The position numbers and the translations under genes were made by a program. Below are positions 8,099-17,394 of a DNA stretch of 64,000 nucleotides, piece by piece. This stretch comes from JADGRB01 sp036267635 (lineage in GTDB: Bacteria; Myxococcota_A; Polyangia; Fen-1088). Positions within the stretch are counted from its first letter, which is position 1. Each line of letters begins with the position of its first letter. The stretch is from positions 73,140 through 137,139 of the forward strand of contig DATAVR010000089.1 in assembly GCA_036267635.1 (NCBI GenBank), written 5' to 3'. Below the pieces are notes generated by a model that was not told where the DNA came from, searched no databases, and saw nothing but the letters and a program-made list of their open reading frames with translations.

Positions 8099-8325
8099 CC
8101 TGAGCTTGGTCGCGCGCCCGAGCAGAACTTGCCGAAGTAGGCGCTGCCGGCCATCTCCTGCTCCTCGCGGATGACGACCGCCTGGGCGCAGCTCGACCCA
8201 TCATCGCCGCCGCAGCGCATCTGCTGCGAGTCCCAATTCGCCGGCGGTGCCGCGGGTCCCGACGAGGTGGCCGACGTCGCGCATCCCGCGCCGATCACCA
8301 CCGCGAGCACCTCAATCGCGCGCAT
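7960..8325 (-). CDS. Small putative lipoprotein, overlaps DUF1552 gene end
   Basis: A 121-residue frame starting MRAIEVLAVVIGAGCATSATSSG, a convincing lipoprotein signal with Cys15. Then comes a short Ser/Pro linker and a small domain with cysteines (QQMRCGGDDGSSCAQAVV, YFGKFCSGARPS). The last 46 residues are antisense to the DUF1552 gene and look like out-of-frame coding, so the natural protein may have ended near 8100 and been extended by loss of its stop. No family is recognised. It is divergent from the next plus-strand gene. Confidence 0.4.
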   Translation of the reverse strand: MRAIEVLAVVIGAGCATSATSSGPAAPPANWDSQQMRCGGDDGSSCAQAVVIREEQEMAGSAYFGKFCSGARPSSGQAAMPGSGALLAPVRPGSPKPVKLLIPNASQTLSRMRSCRSVDLT

Positions 8326-8367
8326 CGACGGCAGTTTACTCTCACCCGCGCGCTTGAAATCTGAGCC

Positions 8368-10038
8368 GTGGCGGCCCCCCGGTGGCACCGAAAGGACGTG
8401 AATGCACGACTGGCTTGGCGAATGTTCTTGGCAGTGGCGGTGTCGCTCGGTTGCTCGAGCAAGAGCGCGAACTCGACGGGCACCGGCGGCGGCACCGGCG
8501 GCGGAACGACGGGCACTGGCGGCACGACCGGCACAGGCGGGTCGGGCCATTCGGGCGGAGCGGGTGGCGGATCGGGCGGACAGGCCGGGGCGGCGTCGAC
8601 GGATCAGTCGGTGCTGGAGCGCAACCACCACCCCTCGCGCGACGGGCTCTACGTTCAGCCGACGCTGACCAAGACGGCCGTGGCCAATCTGACGATGGAG
8701 ACCACGTTCGCCGCGACCTTCACCGGCAACACCTGGGCCTCGCCGCTCTACCTGCAGAAAGGGCCCAACGGCACGGGGCTCTTCTTCGCGGTGACCAACG
8801 GCAACAACGTGTTCGCGCTCGACGAGACGACCGGGGCGACGGTCTGGATGGAGAACATCGGCACGGCCCCCACCAAGACCGGCCAGTCCTGCGGCGACAT
8901 CTCGCCGATCGGCATCATCAGCACGCCGGTCATCGACGAGGCGGCGCGCACGATCTACGTGGCCGGCGCGATCGGGAACACCACGACGATCACCGCGCAC
9001 CAGGTCCACGCGCTCTCGGTCGACGACGGCACGGAGCGCAGCGGCTGGCCGATCGACGTCTCGACCATCACCTCGGGCGGTACGACGTTCAGCGCCTCGC
9101 CCCAGAACCAGCGGAGCGCGCTGTCGTTGGTGAACGGGATCCTCTACGTCGCCTATGGTGGCCACAACGGCGACTGCGGGACCTACCGGGGCTGGGTGAT
9201 GGCCATCGACACGACGAACCCGACCTCGCGTGGCGCCTTCGTGACCGGCGGGACGCGCGGCGAGGCGATCTGGGCGGCCGGTGGGATGGCCTCCGACGGC
9301 AACGGCGTCTTCGCGGTCACCGGGAACAACCTCGCCGGCGCGACGACCCACGCCGACAGCGAGGAGGTCGTGCGTCTGACCGGCCTCGCCGCCGTCGATC
9401 GCACCACCAACGCCGATGTCTTCTACCCGGCGAGCTGGCAGACGATGGACAGCAGCGACGCCGACATGAGCTCCTGCAGCCCGGTCTACCTCTCGGCGCC
9501 GTCGGCGATGGTGGCGGCGGTCTCCAAGGACGGACACTTCTACCTGCTCGATGCCAAGAACCTGGGCGGCATGGGCGGGCAGCTCGCCGACCTGATCGTC
9601 GCTTCGGGCGGCGGGCCGATGCTGGTGCACACCGCGCTCGCCACCTACGCCACGGCGATGGGGACCTACGTGGTCTTCACCACCAACAGCAACGCGGTCT
9701 GCCCGGCGGGGGGCGCCTCGGGCAAGGTGGTGATGTCGGTGCTCGTTCCGGCGGGCTCGCCGCCCAAGCCGACCGTCGCCTGGTGCGTGGCCACCACCAA
9801 CGCCAGCCTGGGATTTCCGGCCGCGCCCGCCATCACCACCACCGACGGGACCAGCAACGCGATCGTCTGGTTCATCAACGGGACCAAGCTCATGGGCGTC
9901 GACGGCGACACGGGCGCCACGCTCTACGCCGGCACCGACACCTGCAGCGGCGTGCACAAGTGGACGGCGCCGATCGCGGTCAACGGGCGGATCGTCGTCG
10001 CGGGCGACAGCCGCCTCTGCGCCTGGTCGATTCACTGA
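8368..10038 (+). CDS. PQQ-like beta-propeller lipoprotein
   Basis: Up to 556 residues. A lipoprotein signal (RMFLAVAVSLGCSS, Cys at residue 29 counted from ATG 8368) leads into a Gly/Thr/Ser linker (about 33-72). A propeller of PQQ/BamB-like blades follows: NTWASPLYLQKGPNGTGLFF, NNVFALDETTGATVW, GIISTPVIDEAARTIYVAG, HFYLLDAKNLGG, NGRIVVAGDSRLCAWSIH. Starts at GTG 8398 or ATG 8422 are also possible; the latter lacks a charged n-region. Proteins like this are surface or periplasmic and may bind quinones or act as scaffolds; no catalytic residues can be assigned. It follows the DUF1592/DUF1552 pair on the same strand, but more than 250 bases away, so it is probably transcribed separately. Confidence 0.8.
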   Translation: MAAPRWHRKDVNARLAWRMFLAVAVSLGCSSKSANSTGTGGGTGGGTTGTGGTTGTGGSGHSGGAGGGSGGQAGAASTDQSVLERNHHPSRDGLYVQPTLTKTAVANLTMETTFAATFTGNTWASPLYLQKGPNGTGLFFAVTNGNNVFALDETTGATVWMENIGTAPTKTGQSCGDISPIGIISTPVIDEAARTIYVAGAIGNTTTITAHQVHALSVDDGTERSGWPIDVSTITSGGTTFSASPQNQRSALSLVNGILYVAYGGHNGDCGTYRGWVMAIDTTNPTSRGAFVTGGTRGEAIWAAGGMASDGNGVFAVTGNNLAGATTHADSEEVVRLTGLAAVDRTTNADVFYPASWQTMDSSDADMSSCSPVYLSAPSAMVAAVSKDGHFYLLDAKNLGGMGGQLADLIVASGGGPMLVHTALATYATAMGTYVVFTTNSNAVCPAGGASGKVVMSVLVPAGSPPKPTVAWCVATTNASLGFPAAPAITTTDGTSNAIVWFINGTKLMGVDGDTGATLYAGTDTCSGVHKWTAPIAVNGRIVVAGDSRLCAWSIH

Positions 10039-10117
10039 CCTCGCCGGCGCGCCGGGCCTCAACGGTCGAGCTGCTGGCGTCGTCCTCAGCGAGCTCCGCG
10101 AGGTAATCTCGCGTTCG

Positions 10118-12181
10118 ATGAAGAGGACCACCGGAGGCATCGCTCTGTTTCTCGCCGCCTTGGCGGCAGGACCGGCGCTCGGTGATCCAAGCGCTCCGGC
10201 GCCGGGCGCTCCGGCGGCAGGCGCGCAGACCCGGGTGTCGTCGCTCGTCGGCGACCATATGGTCGTCGAGCGCGGGCGCCCGGTGCGCCTCACGGGGACC
10301 GACCTGCCCGGTCAAATGGTCCACGCGACGCTGGCGGGACGCAGCGCCGCCGCCAAGGCCGACGCCGCCGGTCACTGGCTGATCGCTCTTCCGGCGCTCG
10401 ATGCCGGCGGGCCGTTCGAGCTCACCGTCGAAGGGTCGCGTACGCTCACCTTCGCCGACGTCTGGAGCGGCGAGGTCTGGCTCGCCTCGGGGCAGTCGAA
10501 CATGGAGCTGCCGCTCACGCGGACGATCGGCGCCGACGACGCCGTCGCCGGCGGTTGCCCGGGGCTCCGACTCTTCACCGTGCCGCAGAAGACGGCGGCG
10601 GCTCCCCGCCCCGACGTCGAGGGAAAATGGCAGGTCTGCGATCCGGCCGTCGCCGCCGGGTTCTCGGCGGTGGCGTTTCATTTCGGTCGCGACGTCCACC
10701 GCGCGCTCGGCGTGCCGGTGGGTCTCATCCTCGCGGCCTGGGGTGGGACGCCCGCCGAGGCCTGGACGCCGCGCGAGGCGCTGCTCGCCGATCCGGCGCT
10801 GAGGCCGATGGTCGAGGCGCTCGCCGCCGCCGAGCACGATCCGCAGCGGCGGATCGACCTGGCCAAGGCGCTGGCCGACTGGGAGACCAAGAGCTTCCAC
10901 CAGGACACCGGCAACCGCGGCGAGCGGCTGGGCTACGCCAAGGGTGGCGGCGCGGGCTGGGCGAAGATGGAGATCCCGCAGGTCTGGGAGAACGCCGGGC
11001 TGGCCATCGACGGCGCGGTCTGGTTCCGGCGCGAGGTGACGCTCCCCGAGGCGTGGGCCGGCCGCGAGCTGGCGCTGTCGCTCGGCGCGCTCGACGACTT
11101 CGACGTCACCTACTGGAACGGCGAGCGGATCGGCGCCACCGGCGCGGAGACACCCCAGTACTACGCGCATCCGCGCCACTACGTCATTCCGGGCCGGCTC
11201 GCCAAGCCGGGACGCAACATGGTGGCCGTGCGCGTGTTCGACCACTACGGGTCGGGCGGGTTCGCCGGCACCGCCGCGCAGCTCTCCGTCGGTCCGGTGG
11301 AATCGACTGTCGCGTCGCTGCCGCTGGCGGGGCCCTGGCAATACAAGATCGAGCGTCGCCTGCCGCCGGCCAAGGTCGACTGGGCCACGCGACCGGCCGC
11401 GCTCGGCGCCGGCGATCCACAGAGCGCCACCGTGCTCTGGAACGGAATGCTCGCGCCGTTGACGGCGGCGATGCCGCTGCCCCTGGCGGGCGTCATCTGG
11501 TACCAGGGGGAGAGCAACGTCGGGCGGGCGGCGCAATACCGGACGCTCTTTCCGACGATGATTCGAGCTTGGCGCGCGGCCTTTCGCCAGCCGGCCCTCC
11601 CATTCCTCTACGTGCAGCTTCCCAACTACGAAGACCCTGCGGCCAAGGCGCCGCCCGGTGAAGGCGGGTGGGCCGATCTGCGCGAGGCGCAGGCCGCGGC
11701 GCTGCGCGAGCCGAAGACCGCCATGGTCGTCACGCTCGACATCGGCGAGGGGACGAACCTGCACCCGCGCAACAAGCGCGAGGTCGGCCGGCGGCTCGCG
11801 CTGCAGGCGCTGCGGATGGTCTACGGACGCGACACCCTCGCCGCCGGGCCGACGTTTCAGAGCGCCGTGCGCGCCGGCGCGGCGATCCGCGTCCACTTCG
11901 CCTCGGTGGCCGGGGGGCTCGAGACCAGCGACGATGCGCCGCCACGCGGGTTTCTGATCGCGGGGACCGACCGCAGCTGGCACGCCGCCTCCGCCCGCAT
12001 CGATCGGGACGGCGTGGTCGTCTCCAGCCCGGAGGTTTCCGCCCCAATCGCCGTGCGCTACGGCTGGGGAAACGACCCCGCCAATACGCTCCGCAACGGC
12101 GCCGATCTGCCGGCAGCGCCGTTCCGCACCGACGATTGGCCGGCCGTCACCTCGATGACGGCCGAGAAGTCCGCGCACTGA
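10118..12181 (+). CDS. Sialate O-acetylesterase-like (SASA/SGNH) exported esterase
   Basis: A 687-residue protein with a cleavable signal (MKRTTGGIALFLAALAAGPALG). The SGNH/SASA catalytic motif WLASGQSNMELP places the nucleophile at about Ser127; GVIWYQGESNV supplies the second block and LDIGEGTNLHPRNKREVG the Asp-x-x-His-like block. A jelly-roll insert (VWFRREVTLPEAWAGRELAL) lies between, as in known sialate O-acetylesterases of about 650 residues. The family removes acetyl groups from sialic acids or from plant polysaccharides such as xylan; with a beta-helix lyase-like protein and a deacetylase in the same window, plant or microbial polysaccharide is the likelier target. ATG 10118 is the only start giving a good signal peptide. 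It ends 35 bases inside the convergent VWA gene. Confidence 0.87.
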   Translation: MKRTTGGIALFLAALAAGPALGDPSAPAPGAPAAGAQTRVSSLVGDHMVVERGRPVRLTGTDLPGQMVHATLAGRSAAAKADAAGHWLIALPALDAGGPFELTVEGSRTLTFADVWSGEVWLASGQSNMELPLTRTIGADDAVAGGCPGLRLFTVPQKTAAAPRPDVEGKWQVCDPAVAAGFSAVAFHFGRDVHRALGVPVGLILAAWGGTPAEAWTPREALLADPALRPMVEALAAAEHDPQRRIDLAKALADWETKSFHQDTGNRGERLGYAKGGGAGWAKMEIPQVWENAGLAIDGAVWFRREVTLPEAWAGRELALSLGALDDFDVTYWNGERIGATGAETPQYYAHPRHYVIPGRLAKPGRNMVAVRVFDHYGSGGFAGTAAQLSVGPVESTVASLPLAGPWQYKIERRLPPAKVDWATRPAALGAGDPQSATVLWNGMLAPLTAAMPLPLAGVIWYQGESNVGRAAQYRTLFPTMIRAWRAAFRQPALPFLYVQLPNYEDPAAKAPPGEGGWADLREAQAAALREPKTAMVVTLDIGEGTNLHPRNKREVGRRLALQALRMVYGRDTLAAGPTFQSAVRAGAAIRVHFASVAGGLETSDDAPPRGFLIAGTDRSWHAASARIDRDGVVVSSPEVSAPIAVRYGWGNDPANTLRNGADLPAAPFRTDDWPAVTSMTAEKSAH

Positions 12182-14126
12182 CGGCGCCGCGCGGCCTCCG
12201 CGCCAGCATCAGCAGCATCGCTCCGAAGAGCAGGGCAAATCCGGATCGCGTAGGCCGAGCACCGTCCGTGTCGCAGCTGCACCCGCTCTCGGCGCCGCTG
12301 GTGGTGGTTCCACCAGCGCCGCTTCCAGAGCCTGCGTGACCGCCCGCGCCGCCGCTCGCGGTTGTGCCGCCGGTTCCCGAGCCGGAGGTTCCCGCGGTGG
12401 CCGCGCCACCGACGCCGGTTGCACCTCCGGTCGTACCCGCGATTCCGTTCCCGGACGTGCCGGCCGCGCTGCCACCGGCGCCTGTCCCGGACGTGCCGGC
12501 GGCAGCGCCGCCGCTTCCGGTTGCGTTCGAGCCGCTCGTTCCGGCCGCACCGCTCGCCCCGGCTGCACCGCTTGCGCCGGCAGCACCGCTCGTGCCCGCC
12601 GCATCGCTCGTGCCCCCCGAGCCGCTCGTGCCGGCTGCGCCGCTCGTACCGGCTGCGCCGCTCGTGCCGGCCGCACCGGACGTGCCGGCCGCACCGGACG
12701 TGCCGGCTGCGCCGCTCGCGCCGGCTGCGCCGCTCGCGCCGGCAGCACCGCTCGCGCTGGCGGCGCCGCTCGTGCCGGCCGCACCGCTCGCGCCGGCCGT
12801 ACCGCTCGTGCCGGCTGCGCCGCTCGCGCCGGCGGCGCCGCTCGTGCCGGCCGCGCCGCCCGCGCCTCCGGTCCCGCTCCCCTGGAGGTGTGCGTTGATC
12901 CTGTTGGCGATGGTCTGAAAGGCGACCGAGTAGTCCGGGGCGCAGATTGAGGTCACGACGCCGTTGGCGCCGAACGCGTTCACCCACTGCGCGATCCGGA
13001 CGCCCGGATCGCCGAAGCTGCCGTCGGTCGGGTTCTCCGTGGCCAGCGGGTTGACGTCGTCTGTGCCGAGCTGACCGCAGGAGTGCTCGAGCTCGGGCCA
13101 GAGCTCGCCGGGGGCGGTGTTCTGTCCGCCGCTCTGTGGCACCCAGGCCACGGTGTAAGGCGTCACCGGGGGCGAGATGGCGCCGACGACGATCTGGTTG
13201 TCGGGATCGGCCTTGAGCGCCCTGATGCCCGAGACGAAGTCGGCAACGGTCGTGAGGAGGCCGCTGCCGGTGTCGTTCGACTCGCAGCTGGTCAAGCTCA
13301 GCGTCGGTGCCGTCGCGGTCCCCTGCGCGTCGGCCGGGGGATTGAGCGGCGGCGCGACGAGCGCGGTCGGCGTGGCGCTGGCTGGATCGGCACAGAGATG
13401 ACCGTACTGGTTGCAGCGGTAGTTGGCGATCGGGCCGAGGGCGTTGGCGATGTTCTGCTGATTGGAGCCGCCTACGAGGAGCGAATAGAGATTCGTGTTC
13501 GCGGGCGCCGAGCAGTCGTCCTCGTTGGTGAGAAGGACGATGGCCAGCTCGGCGTCGTCGCGCAAGAACCCTGCGTTCTGCGCCGGCGGCGGGGCGCCGT
13601 CGGCTCCGAGCGCGCGGGCGACGGAGGCCAGCTGATGCTCGAACCCGCATCCTCTCTGGCCGAGCTGCGCGATGCAGCCGAACACCGCGGTCAGGTCCCC
13701 GGTGTAGTTGGCCACGCCGTCGACGTTGGAGATGAAGGTCGCGCCAGCCGCCAGCGTCGTGTTGGTGCAGGCGCCGGTGGCGGCCGATCGAAATGCGCCG
13801 TCGTCGCCGGTCGTCGTGCAGGCAACGGACAACGTCGAATCGCCGGGCGCCCCCAGGTCCGACGAGACGACCGCGACGTGAATGTTGGGGAGGCCATTGG
13901 GCAGATTCTCGAGGACGTTCATGAACGACGGGTCCTGGTCGAGCAGCTTCATCTGCGTCGAGGACATCGACGGCGAGTTGTCGATCATGAACAGGATGTC
14001 GAGGTTGCCGGAGCTCGCGCTGACCGCCCCGGTTCGCGTTTGGGTATGCTCGACACCTTCGGGGACGCAGGCCCCGGCCGTGACGACGAAGAGAGAGAGC
14101 AGAAGACCTTGCGACGAACGAGTCAT
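12147..14126 (-). CDS. VWA-like lipoprotein with long repeat linker and MYXO-CTERM tail
   Basis: A 659-residue protein from ATG 14126, preceded by GGAGG five bases upstream (a GTG 12 bases earlier would lie on that site). MTRSSQGLLLSLFVVTAGAC is a lipoprotein signal. The folded part starts NLDILFMIDNSPSMSSTQ, a MIDAS-type DxSxS motif of von Willebrand A domains, and continues with HVAVVSSDLGAP and LAIVLLTNEDDCSAP. From about residue 420, a low-complexity linker of GTSGAAGASGAAG units spans roughly 200 residues. The end SGCSCDTDGARPTR, a hydrophobic stretch and Arg residues form a MYXO-CTERM-type sorting tail. Expected to be surface exposed; the ligand is unknown. Confidence 0.82.
   Translation of the reverse strand: MTRSSQGLLLSLFVVTAGACVPEGVEHTQTRTGAVSASSGNLDILFMIDNSPSMSSTQMKLLDQDPSFMNVLENLPNGLPNIHVAVVSSDLGAPGDSTLSVACTTTGDDGAFRSAATGACTNTTLAAGATFISNVDGVANYTGDLTAVFGCIAQLGQRGCGFEHQLASVARALGADGAPPPAQNAGFLRDDAELAIVLLTNEDDCSAPANTNLYSLLVGGSNQQNIANALGPIANYRCNQYGHLCADPASATPTALVAPPLNPPADAQGTATAPTLSLTSCESNDTGSGLLTTVADFVSGIRALKADPDNQIVVGAISPPVTPYTVAWVPQSGGQNTAPGELWPELEHSCGQLGTDDVNPLATENPTDGSFGDPGVRIAQWVNAFGANGVVTSICAPDYSVAFQTIANRINAHLQGSGTGGAGGAAGTSGAAGASGAAGTSGTAGASGAAGTSGAASASGAAGASGAAGASGAAGTSGAAGTSGAAGTSGAAGTSGAAGTSGSGGTSDAAGTSGAAGASGAAGASGAAGTSGSNATGSGGAAAGTSGTGAGGSAAGTSGNGIAGTTGGATGVGGAATAGTSGSGTGGTTASGGAGGHAGSGSGAGGTTTSGAESGCSCDTDGARPTRSGFALLFGAMLLMLARRPRGAVSARTSRPSSR
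12350..12890. repeat. Low-complexity coding repeat (Gly/Ala/Ser/Thr)
   Basis: Tandem nine- to eighteen-base units of the type gccgctcgtgccggctgc encode the AGTSGAAG linker of the VWA-like protein on the minus strand. Units are imperfect and interrupted, which points to slippage and unequal recombination. Confidence 0.85.
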
Positions 14127-14416
14127 TGACGCCTCCACCAGTTCGAGCTCCCGACCGCCGGCGAAGATACTTCAAGATCCGCTGGACCGGCTGTCGCCCA
14201 GCTCACAAATTGTTCGTTGGAACTTGTAGGCGTCGGCGATCGGCGCGCGCACGCGCACTGACCGCCGCGGGGTGGTGATCACGATCGGACGCACCGACAC
14301 GGCCCCGCGAGTGTTAAGAAGGGGCAGACGACCGCGAATTGGTACCGGTCCAATGCGTTTTGTTGGAAGTCGTTTTATCGTCCAAGTGCGCTTTCGGACG
14401 GAGTATTCTCCGACCC

Positions 14417-16378
14417 ATGACGCCCCTCGCTCGCTCGTGGATCAGGACCGGAATCGTTCTTCTGATCGGGCTCGCGCCGCTGTCGGCGAAGGCCGCCAAC
14501 ACGTACTACGTCGCGCCGAACGGCAGCGACAGCGCAGCCGGAACGATGGCCGCTCCCTTCGCCACCCTGCAGAAGGCGAACGACACCGCCGCCGCGGGAG
14601 ATACGATCTACCTGCGCGCGGGAACTTACAACTGCACCGCTCAGATCACGCTTTCGAAGAGCGGAACCTCCGACACCAATCGCACCAACATCTTTGCGTA
14701 CACGGGCGAGGTGCCTGTTCTCGACTTCTCGAACTTCACCTTGGCCAGCGAGACGTCGGACCATCCGGCGATCACCGTGACCGGAAGCTGGATGCATCTG
14801 CGGGGACTCGAGATCGCCAACGGCAAAGTCGGAACCAGCGGCTCCCACTCCTACTCCATGTTGCGCACCAAGAACGCCAGCAACAACACGTTCGAGTTGC
14901 TCAACATCCATAACGGCTTCGGGCCCGGTCTGTTCATCGACACCGGCACCGGCGGCAACATGATTCTGAACTGCGATTCGCACGACAACTACGACGTCAA
15001 CGGCAGCCAAGGGGATGGCCAGAACGCCGACGGGTTCGGCGTTCACTATCAAACCACCGGACCCAGCACGATCATCAAGGGATGCCGTGCCTGGAACAAC
15101 TCCGATGACGGGTATGACCTCATCTCGCAAGAGGTCCCGGTGACCGTCGAGAACAACTGGGCCTTCAAGAACGGCCACGGCACTGAGGGAAACGGCAACG
15201 GATTCAAGATGGGAAGCAGCCAGACCGGCATCAGGCACCTGGTCCAACAGAATGTGGCCTGGAGCAACGCGGAGTCGGGCTTTTATGCCAACCACTCCAC
15301 CGGCGGCAACACCTGGTACAACAACACGTCGTACAACAACGGCACTCAGTACAACATGCTGGCGAGCAGCTTTGATTCCTCCGGCAACGTGACGGGGACC
15401 ATCGTCTTGAGCGGTGCTAAGGCCCACATCATGAGAAACAACATCGGCTACCCCAACAAGAACACCAACATGGACGGGGTCGACACCTCTTTCAACACCT
15501 GGGACCTGGGGATCACCCCGGCGGCCAGCGACTTCGCCAGCATCTCCGACACCGGCTGCGACGGCGCCCGCGCAGCCGACGGCAGCATGCCGACCGCGTG
15601 CACTCTCTTGCATCTGACGGCGGGCAGCCGAATGATCGACAAGGGGACGAACGTCGGTCTCCCCTTCGTCGGGTCGGCGCCCGATCTGGGAGCGTACGAA
15701 TATGGCGCGACCGGCGGGACGACCGGCACGGGCGGGACCACCGGAACCGGCGGGACGACCGGCACGGGCGGGACCACCGGGACCGGCGGGACGGGGACCG
15801 GCGGAAGCGCCGGCACGACCGGCAAGGGCGGGGCGACCGGTACGGGCGGGACCACCGGCGGAACCACCGGCACTGGCGGGACGACCGGCAAGGGCGGGGC
15901 GACCGGCACCGGTGGGACGACGACTGGCACCGGCGGAACGACTGGCAGCGGCGGAACGACCGGCACCGGGGGAACGACCGGCACTGGCGGGACGACGACC
16001 GGCGCGGGCGGGACCACGGGGACTGGTGGATCGGGGACGGGGACCGGCGGAGCCATCGGGACCGGCAACGGCGGAAACACCGGGAATGGTGGCTCGACGA
16101 CGGGCAGCGGCGGGACAGGCGCCGGCGGCTCCGGCACGACGACGGGCGCCGGCGGTGCGGGCGTGTCGAGCGGGGGCGCCGGTGGCACGACCGGGAGCGG
16201 CGGATCCACGACCGATACCGGCGGCGCGACTGGCGAGACGGGCGGCGCGAGCAGCGGCTGCTCGTGCGACACGGCGCCCGGCGGTCAGGGCAGTCTCCTC
16301 GGATTCTCCCTGCTGTCGCTGCTGATGATCGTCGCCACCCGCCGCCGCAAACCGGCCGCGAACGTCTGCCGACGTTAG
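14417..16378 (+). CDS. Pectate-lyase-like (PL9-type) right-handed beta-helix protein with MYXO-CTERM tail
   Basis: A 653-residue protein starting at ATG 14417 with signal peptide SWIRTGIVLLIGLAPLSAKA. The domain opens NTYYVAPNGSDSAAGTMAAP and AAAGDTIYLRAGTYNCT, as in family 9 polysaccharide lyases. Parallel beta-helix coils follow: MHLRGLEIANGKVG, NCDSHDNYDVN, GCRAWNNSDDGYDLIS, ENNWAFKNGHG, GNGFKMGSSQTG, ending GSAPDLGAYEYG near residue 432. A Gly/Thr repeat linker of about 180 residues comes next, then SGCSCDTAPGG, a hydrophobic helix and RRRK, a MYXO-CTERM-type tail. PL9 enzymes cleave polygalacturonate or rhamnogalacturonan by beta-elimination with Ca2+ and a Lys base; the catalytic Lys was not pinned down, so substrate is inference. 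Confidence 0.8.
   Translation: MTPLARSWIRTGIVLLIGLAPLSAKAANTYYVAPNGSDSAAGTMAAPFATLQKANDTAAAGDTIYLRAGTYNCTAQITLSKSGTSDTNRTNIFAYTGEVPVLDFSNFTLASETSDHPAITVTGSWMHLRGLEIANGKVGTSGSHSYSMLRTKNASNNTFELLNIHNGFGPGLFIDTGTGGNMILNCDSHDNYDVNGSQGDGQNADGFGVHYQTTGPSTIIKGCRAWNNSDDGYDLISQEVPVTVENNWAFKNGHGTEGNGNGFKMGSSQTGIRHLVQQNVAWSNAESGFYANHSTGGNTWYNNTSYNNGTQYNMLASSFDSSGNVTGTIVLSGAKAHIMRNNIGYPNKNTNMDGVDTSFNTWDLGITPAASDFASISDTGCDGARAADGSMPTACTLLHLTAGSRMIDKGTNVGLPFVGSAPDLGAYEYGATGGTTGTGGTTGTGGTTGTGGTTGTGGTGTGGSAGTTGKGGATGTGGTTGGTTGTGGTTGKGGATGTGGTTTGTGGTTGSGGTTGTGGTTGTGGTTTGAGGTTGTGGSGTGTGGAIGTGNGGNTGNGGSTTGSGGTGAGGSGTTTGAGGAGVSSGGAGGTTGSGGSTTDTGGATGETGGASSGCSCDTAPGGQGSLLGFSLLSLLMIVATRRRKPAANVCRR
15705..16250. 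repeat. Low-complexity coding repeat (Gly/Thr)
   Basis: Dense tandem units such as ggcgggacgaccggcacg encode the GGTTGTGG linker of the beta-helix protein. The same unit type appears in at least five other genes of the window. Confidence 0.9.
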
Positions 16379-16399
16379 GTGGCGATCAGAGCCGGCAGC

Positions 16400-16740
16400 C
16401 TAGGCTAACTGAGGCCAGCCGGCGCGGCGCCAGCGTGCGGCGAGATCCCGCGCGGCTGGCGCCCACTCCGGATAGTCGAAGCCGAACCCGGCGTCCGCAC
16501 GCCCCTGGCCGCGCGCAGAGCGGTCATGAAGTCGCGCTCGTGAATCCAGGAGACGAACTGTCGCCCACCGGCGATCGACCCGCCGAGCCCGGCGCGCGTG
16601 AGGGCGCAGAGGACGTCGAAGACGCCGCCGCGCCCGGGGCTCATGACCATGGCGGAGCGGAGAGCGACCTTGCGGGTCTGCGGCGTGCGGGCTTCGTGCT
16701 GCGCGCGTTCCCAGGCGCGGGCGATGTCGATGCTGGTGCT
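16400..16740 (-). pseudogene. SDR-type nucleoside-epimerase (TIGR01777-like) fragment
   Basis: Reading leftward, SIDIARAWERAQHEAR, TPQTRKVALRSAMVMSPGRG and GSIAGGRQFVSWIHERDF are the middle of a TIGR01777/DUF1731 NAD-dependent epimerase. After FMTALRAARG the match jumps in another frame to ADAGFGFDYPEWAPAARDLAARW, which is the very end of the same family. The N-terminal NAD-binding half and about 60 residues between the blocks are gone. So the gene is truncated, internally deleted and frameshifted. Its left neighbour is the beta-helix gene and its broken 5' end abuts a broken TetR gene. It is non-functional as it stands. Confidence 0.75.
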
Positions 16741-17299
16741 CCATTACTTCGGAACACCGGGCTCGTCCCCACGCTACTTCCCCAGCAAGCGCGCGGTCGC
16801 CCTCGCGCTCTACGACGAGCTGTCGACGGAGTACGCGGCGCGCGCGTCGGCGATGGGCGCCGGGCCCCGGCAGAACCGATTTCTGTTCGCGCTCGAGGTC
16901 AGCCTCGGCGTTCTCGGCCGCCAGCGCGCCACGTTCGCGGCGCTGACCTCCGTGCTCTTCGGCGATGCCGAGGGCGGTCTGTTTGCGCCGGCGACCGCGC
17001 CGTCGCGCGCCCGCGTCGAGGAGGTCTTTCATGAACCCGTGCGCGGCGCGTCTGACCCGCCTTCAGCGGAGGCAGCCGCTTCCCTCGGCCGGATTCTCTA
17101 TTTCGCCCAACTGGCGATCATCTTGTGGTGGCTCCTCGACAAGAGCCCGCGGTAGCGCGCGACCAAGGAGCTGACGGCGCTCCTCTCGCTAGCGCTCCCG
17201 TTCGTCGGAGTCTCGCTGTGGCGCGAGCCGGTCCGCACGCTGATCGCGACGGTCAGTCGATTGTGCGGCGAGGGCCTCTTCGGCGGCGATCACCGGTAG
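16730..17299 (+). pseudogene. TetR-family regulator fragment with in-frame stop
   Basis: The frame gives RYFPSKRAVALALYDELSTEYA, the end of a TetR helix-turn-helix, then a full ligand-domain-like stretch to ILWWLLDKSPR. There a TAG (17153-17155) interrupts the frame, which then continues in phase as RATKELTALLSLALPFVG to a second TAG at 17297-17299. The first two helices of the DNA-binding domain are missing, replaced by epimerase-fragment sequence on the other strand. Two independent lesions mark it as a dead gene. It may once have regulated the neighbouring epimerase-like gene, since the two are divergent. Confidence 0.7.
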
Positions 17300-17339
17300 C
17301 CGGGCGCCGGGGGATGACGCCGAGGCGACGCTGAGGCAT

Positions 17340-17356
17340 CCCCCGCGTTTCGGGGG
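17340..17356. terminator. GC-rich hairpin without T-run
   Basis: CCCCCG, five-base loop, CGGGGG. It sits between the dead TetR fragment and the next lipoprotein gene. With no T-tract it is only a weak terminator candidate. Confidence 0.25.
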
Positions 17357-17394
17357 CCTGCGCCGTCTGGCGCACCTCGGGACACTCACCGTTC

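Noticed and set aside
17340..17356. Hairpin as a strong terminator
   Set aside because: No T-run follows and six-base GC hairpins are common by chance in such DNA; kept only as a weak feature.
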